NCBI GenBank assembly: GCA_002364735.1
Contig: DEZB01000014.1
Location: 1 to 22,966 of the forward strand
Reading direction: 5' to 3'
DNA length: 22,966 bases
Source: Bacteroidales bacterium UBA3143
GTDB lineage: Bacteria; Bacteroidota; Bacteroidia; Bacteroidales; Dysgonomonadaceae
Shown: piece after piece, positions 14,919-22,940 of the stretch
Position numbering within the stretch: the first letter of the stretch is position 1
Layout: every line of letters starts with the position of its first letter
The notes under the pieces: generated by a model
The model's database searches: none
Told to the model about the DNA's origin: nothing
The model's input: only the letters and a program-made list of their open reading frames with translations
Program-made: the position numbers and the translations under genes

Positions 14919-15614
14919 ATGCACATCTACACCGATTTATTTATTGACTTAGACGACACACTTTGGGACATACATCACAATAGCAAAGAGTGCCTAAAAG
15001 AAATATACGATGACTATGGCTACGGTAGTTATTACAAATGCTTTGAGGATTACTACAATGTATATATGCCAAGTAATCATCATTTATGGGGTCTTTATAG
15101 AGAAGGGAAGATTGATAAAGATGAACTTATTGTTGAGCGCTTCTTAGTTCCTGTCCGCCAGTTTGGTATAGATGATGCAGTATATGCAAAAAAATTAAGT
15201 GACGATTTTTTAGAGCGAACAACTTTAAGAACTAAACTTGTTGATGGTACTATTGATCTATTAGATTATTTAAAACCAAAATACAAAATGCATATTCTTT
15301 CTAATGGATTTAGAGAGGTGCAGTATAAAAAAATTGAGAATGCAGGGTTAACTTCTTATTTCGATAAAATAATACTATCAGACGAGATAGGAGTTAATAA
15401 ACCGCATGTAGGATTCTTCAATTATGCATTGGAGAAAACTAATGCAGATCCTTCTAAAACTTTAATGATAGGAGATAGTTGGGATGCTGATATTCTTGGA
15501 GCATATAATAGTAACATTCATCAATTATGGTTCAATCCAGACGAGCTTCAACCCAAAGGCTTTGTTCCAACTTATTGTGTGAGAGCTTTAAATGAAATAA
15601 AAGCAATATTATAG
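14919..15614 (+). CDS. HAD-family nucleotidase, YjjG-like
   Basis: Predicted Mg2+-dependent phosphatase of the haloacid dehalogenase superfamily, nearest to YjjG, which dephosphorylates non-canonical pyrimidine nucleoside monophosphates (house-cleaning). Motif I is DLDDTLWD (residues 10-17; nucleophile Asp10, acid/base Asp12), motif II LSNG (127-130), motif III the lysine in VNKP (Lys161) and motif IV GDSWDADILGA (185-195). The helical cap of about residues 20-105 (C1 type) fits the subfamily. Its 231 residues are normal. No signal peptide. It seems to be a single-gene unit between two hairpins; the promoter is not clear. Exact substrate cannot be read from the sequence. Confidence 0.85.
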   Translation: MHIYTDLFIDLDDTLWDIHHNSKECLKEIYDDYGYGSYYKCFEDYYNVYMPSNHHLWGLYREGKIDKDELIVERFLVPVRQFGIDDAVYAKKLSDDFLERTTLRTKLVDGTIDLLDYLKPKYKMHILSNGFREVQYKKIENAGLTSYFDKIILSDEIGVNKPHVGFFNYALEKTNADPSKTLMIGDSWDADILGAYNSNIHQLWFNPDELQPKGFVPTYCVRALNEIKAIL

Positions 15615-15672
15615 TTCTAAGACTACAGTAGACTGTTTAATTCAATTCAGTTTATGGTTTTGTTTAAGTAGC

Positions 15673-15693
15673 AGTGAGTTGATCACTTTTTTT
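15673..15693 (+). terminator. Probable terminator after the HAD gene
   Basis: A short stem AGTGA (15673-15677) pairs with TCACT (15683-15687) around a 5-base loop and runs into seven consecutive T (15687-15693). The stem is short, but position and T-run suit the plus-strand HAD gene. It lies 17 bases from the end of the convergent arginine deiminase gene. Confidence 0.5.
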
Positions 15694-15709
15694 ATCAGCA
15701 CTTGCATGT

Positions 15710-16972
15710 TTAATCTTTTCTTCTCAATGGCATTGTCATACACCTTGCTCCGCCACCACCGCGTGGAAGTTCCGATCCATCAATGGTTATGACGCATTTA
15801 TCTGATGAATTCACGTCATATTTATCATTTATCACATCCCATGCTGAGGTTATTTCATAACCATTTTTATTCAATTCTTCCAGTGTATGTATATTGCGTG
15901 CATAAGACATTACTTTTCCTGGAGCAATTGATAGGAAGTTAGCACCGCTATGCCACTGCTCTCTTTCTTGATCCCACTCGTCTGCTTTGCCACCACAAAT
16001 AATCGTTTCTATGCCAATGCCCAATTTTTTCAATATGGTTGGGATGTTTGCTACCGTTGATATTTTAGAAACCTTTCCATTGTCTATTTGTATATGTACT
16101 GTTTTATATGGATTGTTTTCAAGTATTAATGGCTTGTAAACCATTGCAGTATTATTGTCCAATAGTGTAAATACCATATCGAGATGAATGAAAGATTCGG
16201 GTGAGTGAGGGAGTTGCTGCACAATAATATGCTTTCGTTGTGTTTCAGTATTGCATAAATTGGCTATTAAATTATCAATAGCCCAGCTACTTGTGCGACT
16301 GCCACTACCAATGAGTAATATGTCTTTGTTTACTATTAGTACATCGCCACCTTCTATATTTATGGGAGAATGAACATCTGACACAAAATTGTTGGCATTA
16401 ATAATGGATGTCTCAAAAAGATTGTTGTTGCTGAATATAGCTTCTACAATAGAACTTTCACGCACTCGTACTTTGTTTGCCATGTTGCACACCAGTAAAT
16501 TATTGCCAATGGTGACGCATGCATCTCTTGTAAAATAAAAATTATATAAAGGGAGGAGGGCATAGAAGTCATCTTTTAGGTATTCTGTTAGGGTATCTAT
16601 TTTTGCAGGCAATCCTTCTATTAATACACGTGTCAATTCCTTTTCAGTTAGCTGCATTAAGTAATCAAAATAATGCATGACATTTTCTGTGTTACATATT
16701 TTTCTCAATAAAACTTCTTTTTGAACTGTATCTTTCAAGAACTCCGTTAGGAGCTTTCGTATTTCAAATACTTTTGCGTGTTTGCTTAATACTCCGTAGA
16801 GTTGTTGGTATTCATTCTGTGCAATAGATAGATTTAAAATGTCACTATAAAGAGCACGTTGCGCATTTTTGGGAGTCATGTTCTCAACTTCTGCTCCAGG
16901 ATAATGGAGTAGAACAGCTTCAAGTTTCCCTGTTTCAGATTGAACGTTTAGGGTTGTTTTAGGATTATTCAT
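15710..16972 (-). CDS. arcA: Arginine deiminase
   Basis: Predicted to hydrolyse L-arginine to citrulline and ammonia in the cytosol. Of the chosen 420 residues, SETGKLEAVLLHYPGAEVENMTP (about 12-34) and DILNLSIAQNEYQQL (about 44-58) are typical of the family. So are the guanidinium-handling FTRDA, NIEGGD and HLDMVF motifs and the C-terminal GGGGARCMTMPL with nucleophile Cys411. The frame extends to a TTG at 16996, but the ATG at 16972 is preferred, also because a candidate -7 box covers 16994-17001. No arcB (ornithine carbamoyltransferase), arcC (carbamate kinase) or antiporter gene is adjacent, so it does not form a classical ADI operon here. Agmatine deiminase and peptidyl-arginine deiminase are less likely given the ArcA-specific C-terminus. 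Confidence 0.88.
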   Translation of the reverse strand: MNNPKTTLNVQSETGKLEAVLLHYPGAEVENMTPKNAQRALYSDILNLSIAQNEYQQLYGVLSKHAKVFEIRKLLTEFLKDTVQKEVLLRKICNTENVMHYFDYLMQLTEKELTRVLIEGLPAKIDTLTEYLKDDFYALLPLYNFYFTRDACVTIGNNLLVCNMANKVRVRESSIVEAIFSNNNLFETSIINANNFVSDVHSPINIEGGDVLIVNKDILLIGSGSRTSSWAIDNLIANLCNTETQRKHIIVQQLPHSPESFIHLDMVFTLLDNNTAMVYKPLILENNPYKTVHIQIDNGKVSKISTVANIPTILKKLGIGIETIICGGKADEWDQEREQWHSGANFLSIAPGKVMSYARNIHTLEELNKNGYEITSAWDVINDKYDVNSSDKCVITIDGSELPRGGGGARCMTMPLRRKD

Positions 16973-16993
16973 TGATAGCAGATTTGATATAAA

Positions 16994-17001
16994 CAAAAAT
17001 A
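16994..17001 (-). promoter_or_regulatory. Candidate promoter -7 box for arcA
   Basis: The minus strand reads TATTTTTG, matching TAnnTTTG, 21 bases before the ATG at 16972. It supports that start over the upstream TTG. The -33 element is not convincing. Confidence 0.4.
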
Positions 17002-17115
17002 CTAAAAAAGATGGTTCAACGATATAAATTTGGGTAATTAAATTATTAAAGTGAGGTTTTGCGTTTTTTGATGGTTTGTGTTCGCAAAAAGAAAAACATT
17101 TGTTTTATTTATGCT

Positions 17116-17123
17116 TATATTTG
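17116..17123 (+). promoter_or_regulatory. Candidate promoter -7 box for the Tat-signal oxidoreductase
   Basis: TATATTTG lies 41 bases before the ATG at 17165 and inside the longer open frame from 17078. This argues that the upstream GTG is not the start. A TTTG lies at 17099-17102, but its 13-base spacing is shorter than usual. Confidence 0.45.
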
Positions 17124-17164
17124 TGATACTACACAAATTATTTAATAATATAGAACGTTTAGCT

Positions 17165-18508
17165 ATGACAACAAGAAGAGAGTTTATTAAAAATGTGGCC
17201 ATCGGAACTGCTGCCGTTTCTGTAGGTGGTATTTTACCCAGTTTTAGTGCAAAAAGTTATAGTAACATTGTGGGAGCTAACGATAAGATTCGGATGGCTG
17301 CCATTGGAGTAAATTCTCGTGGAAACGTTTTGGCCACAGGTTTTGCAAAAGAAAAAGGATGTGAAGTTAGCCATATATGCGATGTTGACAGCAGAGCAAT
17401 GGAAAAGACTATATCAAATGTTGAAAAAACTGCGGGTAACAAACCTAAAGGAGAAAAAGATATCAGAAAACTTCTGGAATCGAATGAAATTGATGCGGTT
17501 ATAATTGCAACACCTGAACACTGGCATGCTCCTGCAGCATTGATGGCTATGAAAGCTGGAAAGCATGTTTATTTGGAGAAACCAACAAGTCACAATCCAG
17601 CTGAAAATGAAATATTGATGCAAGCGGTGCCAAAATATAATAGAATTGTGCAAACTGGTATGCAACGCAGATCATGGCCCAATGTTGTAAAAGCTATTAA
17701 AGAGGTGAAAGAAGGTGCAATAGGTAATGTTTATTTTGGCAAAGCATGGTATGCAGCAAACCGTCCTTCTATTGGTGTTGGTGCTATTACTCCTGTTCCC
17801 ACTTGGCTTGATTGGGAGTTGTGGCAAGGTCCTGCACCCCGAGTGAATTCTTATAAAGATAATTATGTGCATTATAATTGGCATTGGTTTCATAATTGGG
17901 GAACTGGTGAGGCAGGAAATAATGGCGTGCACTTTATAGACTTACTTCGTTGGGGTATGGGGTTGGAATTTCCTACAGAAGTTAGTTCAACTGGTGGGCG
18001 TTATTGGTACAAAGATGATTGGGAATTTCCTGACACTCAAGTTGTAAATTATGGATACAATGACAACAAATTAATTTCATGGGAAGGAAGAAGTTGTAAC
18101 GGAAAGGACATAGAGGATAGCAGTGTAGGTGGTGCTTTCTATGGTGAAAAAGGTACACTGATACTTTCAGGAGGTAACTCTTACAAAATATACGACTTGA
18201 AAAACAAATTAATAAAGGATGTTGTAAGTGAATTGGAGTTTAAAGAAGGTGACAGAATGAATCCGAGTCAAAAATTAGATTCATTTCATTATGAAAACTT
18301 TTTAGACGCTATAAGAAAAAACACTCCTTTAGCAGCAGATATGAATGTAGGTGGAATAAGTACTACTTTGGCTCTTTTGGGAAATATTGCACAACAAACA
18401 AAAAGCACATTGAAAACTAATCCGTCAAACGGTCATATTCTTAATAATAAAGCTGCGTCTAAACTATGGAGCAGAAAGTATGAAAAAGGGTGGGAGATGA
18501 AACTGTAG
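17165..18508 (+). CDS. Gfo/Idh/MocA oxidoreductase with Tat signal
   Basis: Predicted NAD(P)-dependent sugar (or sugar-derivative) oxidoreductase. The 447-residue product starts MTTRREFIKNVAIGTAAVSVGGILP, a twin-arginine signal (Arg4-Arg5) with hydrophobic core, so it is probably exported folded to the periplasm. The Rossmann domain begins at KIRMAAIGVNSRG (41-53), ICDVD marks the second strand, and EKP (138-140) is the family signature with the conserved lysine. The C-terminal domain has WHWFHNWGTGEAGNNGVHFIDLLRWG, whose histidines are typical of this subfamily. The frame reaches a GTG at 17078, but the 29 extra residues would precede the twin-arginine motif and cover the likely promoter. 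It ends at an excellent terminator. Substrate unknown. Confidence 0.88.
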   Translation: MTTRREFIKNVAIGTAAVSVGGILPSFSAKSYSNIVGANDKIRMAAIGVNSRGNVLATGFAKEKGCEVSHICDVDSRAMEKTISNVEKTAGNKPKGEKDIRKLLESNEIDAVIIATPEHWHAPAALMAMKAGKHVYLEKPTSHNPAENEILMQAVPKYNRIVQTGMQRRSWPNVVKAIKEVKEGAIGNVYFGKAWYAANRPSIGVGAITPVPTWLDWELWQGPAPRVNSYKDNYVHYNWHWFHNWGTGEAGNNGVHFIDLLRWGMGLEFPTEVSSTGGRYWYKDDWEFPDTQVVNYGYNDNKLISWEGRSCNGKDIEDSSVGGAFYGEKGTLILSGGNSYKIYDLKNKLIKDVVSELEFKEGDRMNPSQKLDSFHYENFLDAIRKNTPLAADMNVGGISTTLALLGNIAQQTKSTLKTNPSNGHILNNKAASKLWSRKYEKGWEMKL

Positions 18509-18530
18509 GTGTTTACAGCCTACTTTAATA

Positions 18531-18574
18531 AATTGAGACCCATTTTCTATCAGAAATGGGTCTCAATTTTTTTT
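18531..18574 (+). terminator. Strong rho-independent terminator
   Basis: A perfect 15-base stem (AATTGAGACCCATTT at 18531-18545 with AAATGGGTCTCAATT at 18554-18568) with an 8-base loop is followed by a T-tract to 18574. It clearly terminates the plus-strand oxidoreductase gene. It could weakly act on the convergent minus operon too, but there the bases after the stem are not T-rich. Confidence 0.9.
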
Positions 18575-18593
18575 GATTATCTTTTAGCCTAAA

Positions 18594-18839
18594 TCAGTAT
18601 TTCTTTTTCTTTTTCTTTAAGTTTTTAATCAATCTTTTTATACTTCGTGCAATTGCAAGCAGAAAATAAAGAACAAGTCCTATTACAAAAACATATCCAA
18701 GTTGAGTAATAATCTCATACCAAGGTGTTCTATAAACAATAATAGAAATCAAATTCATAAAAAATCCAATTGCGAAGCAAACTCCAAAAATGAGTAGCTC
18801 TTTCTTCTGACGGCTTTTTGTAAAAACAATATCTTTCAT
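18594..18839 (-). CDS. Small two-helix membrane protein
   Basis: Function unknown. The 81 residues hold two hydrophobic segments, about 15-36 (LLIFGVCFAIGFFMNLISIIVY) and about 43-64 (IITQLGYVFVIGLVLYFLLAIA). They are followed by a strongly basic tail (SIKRLIKNLKKKKKKY), so both ends are predicted cytoplasmic. It starts 4 bases after the stop of the upstream Gfo/Idh gene, so it is surely in the same operon as that gene and apbE. No cysteine pairs, haem or flavin motifs are visible. The clean ATG, tight spacing and clear topology support a real gene despite its size. A membrane anchor or partner for the neighbouring oxidoreductase is conceivable but unproven. Confidence 0.75.
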   Translation of the reverse strand: MKDIVFTKSRQKKELLIFGVCFAIGFFMNLISIIVYRTPWYEIITQLGYVFVIGLVLYFLLAIARSIKRLIKNLKKKKKKY

Positions 18840-18843
18840 CGTA

Positions 18844-20166
18844 TTAAAACTTTAAATAAGGGATTTTATATTCATCTGGGAACTCTACTTTACGTTGTTC
18901 GATCATTGATTGATCTCCTAAAAGGGAGAGCATGCTTGAGCTATATGCTTCTTCTACTATGTTTTCACCTTGTTCACCTGTAATACATGCTTGACAGAAA
19001 GCTGATAAAATTTCATCAGAACCATCTTTGTCTGCCCCAATCATAGACACACCATCACTAATTTTAGAACCAGGCAACACCAAATTTGGTTTATATTTCT
19101 CTCTTGTTTCGGGTCGCCAGCTTGCACCCGCAATTGGAACTGAACTAAATACTTTATTTCCTATCTGACTTAAAAGTTGTTCAATACCTGAACCAGGGGC
19201 CTCTTCTTCCAAATAATAAATTCCTTTTGACAAATCCATTGTTCCTTTATGTCCCAATATTTGCTCTTCCATACCATTGTAGCGGTTTGAAATAGTGGAT
19301 TCGTAAGTTATTTTCACACCATTGTCATAGCCATATACTAAGCTGACGCTATCATATACTTCTCGACCATCTTTCCAGTATACAATATCTCCCATCCCCA
19401 TAACCGAACGCGGAACGCGGTTTGTAGCCCAGTTACATACTTCCAATTGATGGGTTGCAAGTTCAGTCATTAATCCTGCTGATGACTCCCGATAGAGTCG
19501 CCAGTTAATTTGACGTTCCAATTTAGGTGATGGCACAGGACGACGCCAATCATGATTGCGAAACCAATGACATCTTGTTGCTACAATATCACCAATTAAT
19601 CCAGAGTGAATCATCTGCATGGCTTTGATGTATTTCTCATCAAACATGCGTTGCATACAGAAATAAACTACTTTATTTGTAGTTTTATAAGCATTATATA
19701 TTGCTAAACATTCATCCATGGTCAAAGCCATTGATTTTTCACAAAAAACATGCTTGCCAGCAGATAAAGCATCCAACAACATTGGTGCATGCCAGTTTAA
19801 GGGTGTTGAAATTATAACTCCATCAATATCTTTTGCTTCAAGAAGTTTTTTATAATCAGTGTATGTTCTTGATTTTGGGTATAAAGCGTGTGCTTCTTTT
19901 AGATTAGGGGGGTAGATGTCACACATAGCTACAATTTCAACATGATTAAACTGAAGTAAATTGTGAATATGATATTGTCCCCTCGAACCAACTCCAATAA
20001 GAGCAACTCTTGCTTTTTCTTTTTTAATGTCGTTTAGTTTGTCTGGAGTAAAAGATTGAAGCCATGGAGTGGTAGCTAATAGAGCACTCCCACCTGTAAT
20101 GTAACCCAGATCTTTAATAAATTGTCGAAGGCTTACATCGACTTGTTTCCTGTTCTCTTTTGCCAT
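18844..20166 (-). CDS. Gfo/Idh/MocA oxidoreductase, degenerate Tat-like N-terminus
   Basis: Predicted NAD(P)-dependent oxidoreductase of the Gfo/Idh/MocA family (440 residues). The Rossmann motif VALIGVGSRGQYH lies at about 54-66, MCDIYPPNLKEA follows the second strand, and TPLNWHAPM (121-129) and CEKSMALT (142-149) are the family's central motifs. The usual EKP is EKS here. The C-terminal domain contains RCHWFRNHDWRRPVPSP and AGLMTELATHQLEVCNW. Residues 11-40 (VSLRQFIKDLGYITGGSALLATTPWLQ in part) resemble a Tat signal, but the twin arginine is replaced by Leu-Arg, so export is doubtful. It starts 5 bases after apbE and ends 4 bases before the small membrane protein gene. Substrate unknown. 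Confidence 0.87.
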   Translation of the reverse strand: MAKENRKQVDVSLRQFIKDLGYITGGSALLATTPWLQSFTPDKLNDIKKEKARVALIGVGSRGQYHIHNLLQFNHVEIVAMCDIYPPNLKEAHALYPKSRTYTDYKKLLEAKDIDGVIISTPLNWHAPMLLDALSAGKHVFCEKSMALTMDECLAIYNAYKTTNKVVYFCMQRMFDEKYIKAMQMIHSGLIGDIVATRCHWFRNHDWRRPVPSPKLERQINWRLYRESSAGLMTELATHQLEVCNWATNRVPRSVMGMGDIVYWKDGREVYDSVSLVYGYDNGVKITYESTISNRYNGMEEQILGHKGTMDLSKGIYYLEEEAPGSGIEQLLSQIGNKVFSSVPIAGASWRPETREKYKPNLVLPGSKISDGVSMIGADKDGSDEILSAFCQACITGEQGENIVEEAYSSSMLSLLGDQSMIEQRKVEFPDEYKIPYLKF

Positions 20167-20171
20167 TCTTG

Positions 20172-20987
20172 TTAAAGGTTAAAGACAATTGATTTATCTA
20201 TTTTGAAATTTGATTTAATTCTATTTTCTTGGTCTGATAAGGCTATCATCAATGTTGTTGTTAATACCTCTGCATCTATAGAGTTTTTAGCAACAACGCA
20301 AACTACCTTTTTATCACTGTTAAACTGTTTGGTGAAAGGGTCAATAATATGTTGAGGGTGAGTAGGTACGTTGCCTGAAGAAGATAAATCTTGGTTTTTT
20401 AGCTTTATCTCTTTTAGCATCTCCCCTTTTTTGAACGGATTGTCAATTGAAACGCTCCAGCAATCACCAAATGGATGATGCCCAATTGCTGCAATGGAAC
20501 TATCTCCAAAATTAAGAAAAGCATGCTCAATCTCTGCTTCCAAAAGCATTTTTTTTATTTTCTCAATTGCATATCCCTTTGCATATCCTCCTAAATCAAA
20601 ATAAAAGTCCTTATTAGGAAATGCTACTGATTTTGATTCTATTTCAAATGCTATTTTAGATAAGTTATTTACAGTAATATCAAATAAACCTTCTGAAATA
20701 GAGTGATAATGTTTGCAATCGTTTAATACAGACCACATTTCATCGCTTACTGTTACGAAGTCTTTTTTAGCACCCTTATTTATTCTACTTAATTCGCTTT
20801 TAGAATCAAACCGATTCATCATTTTATGTAATCGGATCAACTCAGCAACTATTTTGTTCCAAACCAACAGAGCCTTCTCTTTTGTTGTTTTCGCTATGAG
20901 CACATCAAAACGTGTCCCCATAATTCCGGGAATGGAACCATGGAACGAAGAAGAAGATTCATAATAATTGGAGCTAAATGATATCAT
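20172..20987 (-). CDS. ApbE-like FAD:protein FMN transferase
   Basis: ApbE proteins transfer FMN from FAD onto a Thr/Ser of target proteins, or hydrolyse FAD, with Mg2+. Visible here: GSIPGIMGTRFDVLIA (17-32; the usual MGT opening), LHKMMNRFDSKSELSRIN (53-70), EGLFDIT (99-105), DLGGYAKGYAIEKI (131-144), the PQHIIDPFT segment (211-219) and DAEVLTTTLMIAL (238-250), near the metal-binding site. At 271 residues it is shorter than most (300-350) and begins without signal peptide or lipobox, so it is probably cytosolic, unlike typical exported ApbE. The expected GGD near residue 160 is LNFGDSS, with one glycine missing. It is the first gene of a three-gene operon with a Gfo/Idh protein and a 2TM protein; no flavinylation motif (DGxTGA[ST]) is seen in those partners. 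Confidence 0.85.
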   Translation of the reverse strand: MISFSSNYYESSSSFHGSIPGIMGTRFDVLIAKTTKEKALLVWNKIVAELIRLHKMMNRFDSKSELSRINKGAKKDFVTVSDEMWSVLNDCKHYHSISEGLFDITVNNLSKIAFEIESKSVAFPNKDFYFDLGGYAKGYAIEKIKKMLLEAEIEHAFLNFGDSSIAAIGHHPFGDCWSVSIDNPFKKGEMLKEIKLKNQDLSSSGNVPTHPQHIIDPFTKQFNSDKKVVCVVAKNSIDAEVLTTTLMIALSDQENRIKSNFKIDKSIVFNL

Positions 20988-21286
20988 TATTTACTTGCCT
21001 ATCTCTAATGCAGTTGAAGTATTGTGATAGGTGCGCTAAAGTATTAGATTTTTTTCAGTTGGCAAATTCTTTAGCGTGAAAAAAACGAAAATTGCTATAC
21101 TCTATGATAATGTTTTTATTTGCAAACAAGGAGACTGTGAAAAAATATTACACATCCCGTTGAATTTGTTTGATTGAGTATAGAAAAGCTTGCAAAACAT
21201 TGAAGCTGTATTAAGAATATCTTTTGTAAATTAACCCACATCCATTTCGTAAACAATGTATCACTCGTTTAATACTTCCACTCATC
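20988..21286. other. Intergenic region between apbE and the insertion sequence
   Basis: About 300 bases with no confident gene. A plus-strand frame from a GTG at 21076 to a TGA at 21177 would encode 33 residues (KKTKIAILYDNVFICKQG in part), but it has no ATG and no recognisable homology. It may be chance or the remnant of a gene. No convincing apbE promoter or terminator is visible. The rightmost bases (up to 21286) would hold the left copy of any target-site duplication of the IS, which cannot be confirmed because the right flank is outside the window. Confidence 0.5.
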
Positions 21287-21312
21287 TCCTGACTTCGACA
21301 ATGCGTCACCCT
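21287..21312 (+). repeat. Left terminal inverted repeat of the IS
   Basis: It starts TCCTGACTTCGACA and ends TGCGTCACCCT. It pairs with the repeat at 22941-22965 and includes the first two of three bases of the transposase stop codon (21311-21313). Confidence 0.88.
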
Positions 21313-22858
21313 AAAACGCTCTCCAAAAATTTTCATCAAATAACATAGATATTGATTTGTGTTTTGGTGTAAGAAGCATTGTTTTTGTTGTAACAGTTCC
21401 ACTTGAAGGTAACCTAATCTTTATGGTTGTAATTGTTTTAGCAATGCTAAGGACTTTATCTACACTTAGATTAATATCACTTATCTTTAAAATCCTTTCA
21501 AGCTCTTTATATACCTTATAGGCAACAAAACATATACAAACATGGGCTTCAATACGTTTTGGAGTAAAATGAAACATGGGACGCATCTCTAAAGTCCCTT
21601 TGGTAATGCGGTAAGCTCTCTCTATAACCCAGAGTTCATTATACTGTTTGCAGACTTCGTCAGCTGGTAGATGTGTGTTAGTGATATAGCCCTTTAGTCC
21701 ATCCCATTTTTGATCATTTCGTATCCTGTCTTCACTTATTTTTACAGTAACATTCTCCGATAATTCCAGAAACTTGTTGTACCCTCGTTTGTTAATATCT
21801 TTCTTGGTTATGGTGCCACTTTTATAGGCTGTTCTAAGTCGTTTTACTCCTTTATCCCTATTATAGCGATCTTTTCTTGCTCTTTCATCCGTATAACCAA
21901 TGATGAGTCTGGTATTATCTTTTTTAGTTTCGTGGAATAATCCCTTCTGTTTTTCCAGGGATAATATCCATTGCTTTATCTGTTCCGACTCATTTTTTAT
22001 CCTTGCTCCTATGATGTACTTATATCCGCCCGTTTCCAAGAGTGCAAGATTTTTCTTATTCATTAGTCCCGAGTCGGCTACAACTACAAAATCTTTTAGT
22101 TCAAAACGATTAACAAAATCCTCTACAATAGGAATCATTGTACGAGCTTCATATTGTGAACCGTTAAACAGTGAATAAGTCAATGGATAACCATCCTTAC
22201 TGACCAATAACCCCAGAACTACTTGAGTAAGGTTGTGCTTACCATCCTTAGACCATCCTTTTTCACGGAAGCCATCACCTTCGTCCGTTTCAAAATAGAG
22301 GGTAGTCACATCATAGAATACTAAACCTATTTTTCCACCTAAAATCTTACGAGTATGTTCCACACTTATCTGCTGAACCAGTTCTTGTTGTGTTTTGTGC
22401 AGTTTGTCTAAATACCTATATATGTTGTGTAATTCAACGTCTTCGTCAAAATAAGATTTTAGATATTCTACTGTCGCAGCTTTACTACAGGGCTGACTTA
22501 TACGTGCCGTGACTAAATGTTTTAAAATATCATCGCCTATCTGGTCAAAACCAATGAGCCGAAAAACATAATCTAATATGATTTGTGTGCCATTTAAAAG
22601 GACATTTTCAACATTTGAGAGGAAGTAATCTATCAGTTTTTTTTCTTCTTCAACTCTTTCTTGCTCTTTAAAAATATCTCGGGTACCATAATAAATAGAA
22701 ATCCATTCCTCACCTTGTTGTAACAGCTGATTTATCTCTTCTTCATTTCTTGAAACACCGATTGTTACAAGCTCTTTGAATTTCCCATGGCTTTTATCTA
22801 CTACCACCACACTGGTAGTTCCTGAACGGTTTTTCTTTTTACGCACAAACATACGCAA
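21311..22858 (-). CDS. IS1634 family transposase (IS4 superfamily, DDE)
   Basis: Catalyses cut-and-paste or copy movement of the surrounding element. The 515 residues match the family size. The DDE catalytic residues are readable: Asp183 in FYDVTTLYFE, Asp262 in VVVADSGLM and Glu413 in ELWVIERAYRITKGTLEMRP. The last segment also fits the IS4-type signature Y-x6-E-x6-K (Tyr406, Glu413, Lys420), with Leu in place of the usual arginine. No frameshift or internal stop is seen, so the gene may be active. The ORF starts MRMFVRKKKNRSGTT; the second Met (22852) resembles family N-termini and is an equally plausible start. A TATCTTTG box overlaps the first ATG. The stop lies within the left inverted repeat. 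Confidence 0.92.
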   Translation of the reverse strand: MRMFVRKKKNRSGTTSVVVVDKSHGKFKELVTIGVSRNEEEINQLLQQGEEWISIYYGTRDIFKEQERVEEEKKLIDYFLSNVENVLLNGTQIILDYVFRLIGFDQIGDDILKHLVTARISQPCSKAATVEYLKSYFDEDVELHNIYRYLDKLHKTQQELVQQISVEHTRKILGGKIGLVFYDVTTLYFETDEGDGFREKGWSKDGKHNLTQVVLGLLVSKDGYPLTYSLFNGSQYEARTMIPIVEDFVNRFELKDFVVVADSGLMNKKNLALLETGGYKYIIGARIKNESEQIKQWILSLEKQKGLFHETKKDNTRLIIGYTDERARKDRYNRDKGVKRLRTAYKSGTITKKDINKRGYNKFLELSENVTVKISEDRIRNDQKWDGLKGYITNTHLPADEVCKQYNELWVIERAYRITKGTLEMRPMFHFTPKRIEAHVCICFVAYKVYKELERILKISDINLSVDKVLSIAKTITTIKIRLPSSGTVTTKTMLLTPKHKSISMLFDENFWRAF

Positions 22859-22863
22859 AGATA
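22856..22863 (-). promoter_or_regulatory. TATCTTTG box overlapping the transposase start
   Basis: The minus strand reads TATCTTTG immediately before cgtATG. This is identical to the -7 box of the rpsF promoter. If functional, transcription would begin near the second ATG (22850-22852), giving an almost leaderless mRNA. No -33 TTTG is found at normal spacing, so this is uncertain. Confidence 0.35.
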
Positions 22864-22940
22864 ACTTTTTTAGCTTGCGTCACCCATAACAACAAAGCTA
22901 AATTTGCAATTAACTGTATAACTGATAATTATATTTTTTG

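Noticed and set aside
16626..16633. ACACGTGT palindrome as a parS site
   Set aside because: Only the CACGTG core matches; both arms lack the TTTC/GAAA of parS and it lies within arcA far from parB.
17078..17164. N-terminal extension of the Tat-signal oxidoreductase from a GTG
   Set aside because: It would precede the twin-arginine motif with 29 unrelated residues and cover a TATATTTG promoter box.
21076..21177. 33-codon GTG-initiated ORF upstream of the IS
   Set aside because: No ATG, no homology I recognise, no supporting context; possibly a gene remnant but not supportable as a CDS.
21211..21402. 63-codon minus-strand ORF crossing the left IS end
   Set aside because: It joins IS and flanking sequence in a frame other than that of the transposase, and so is an accident of insertion.
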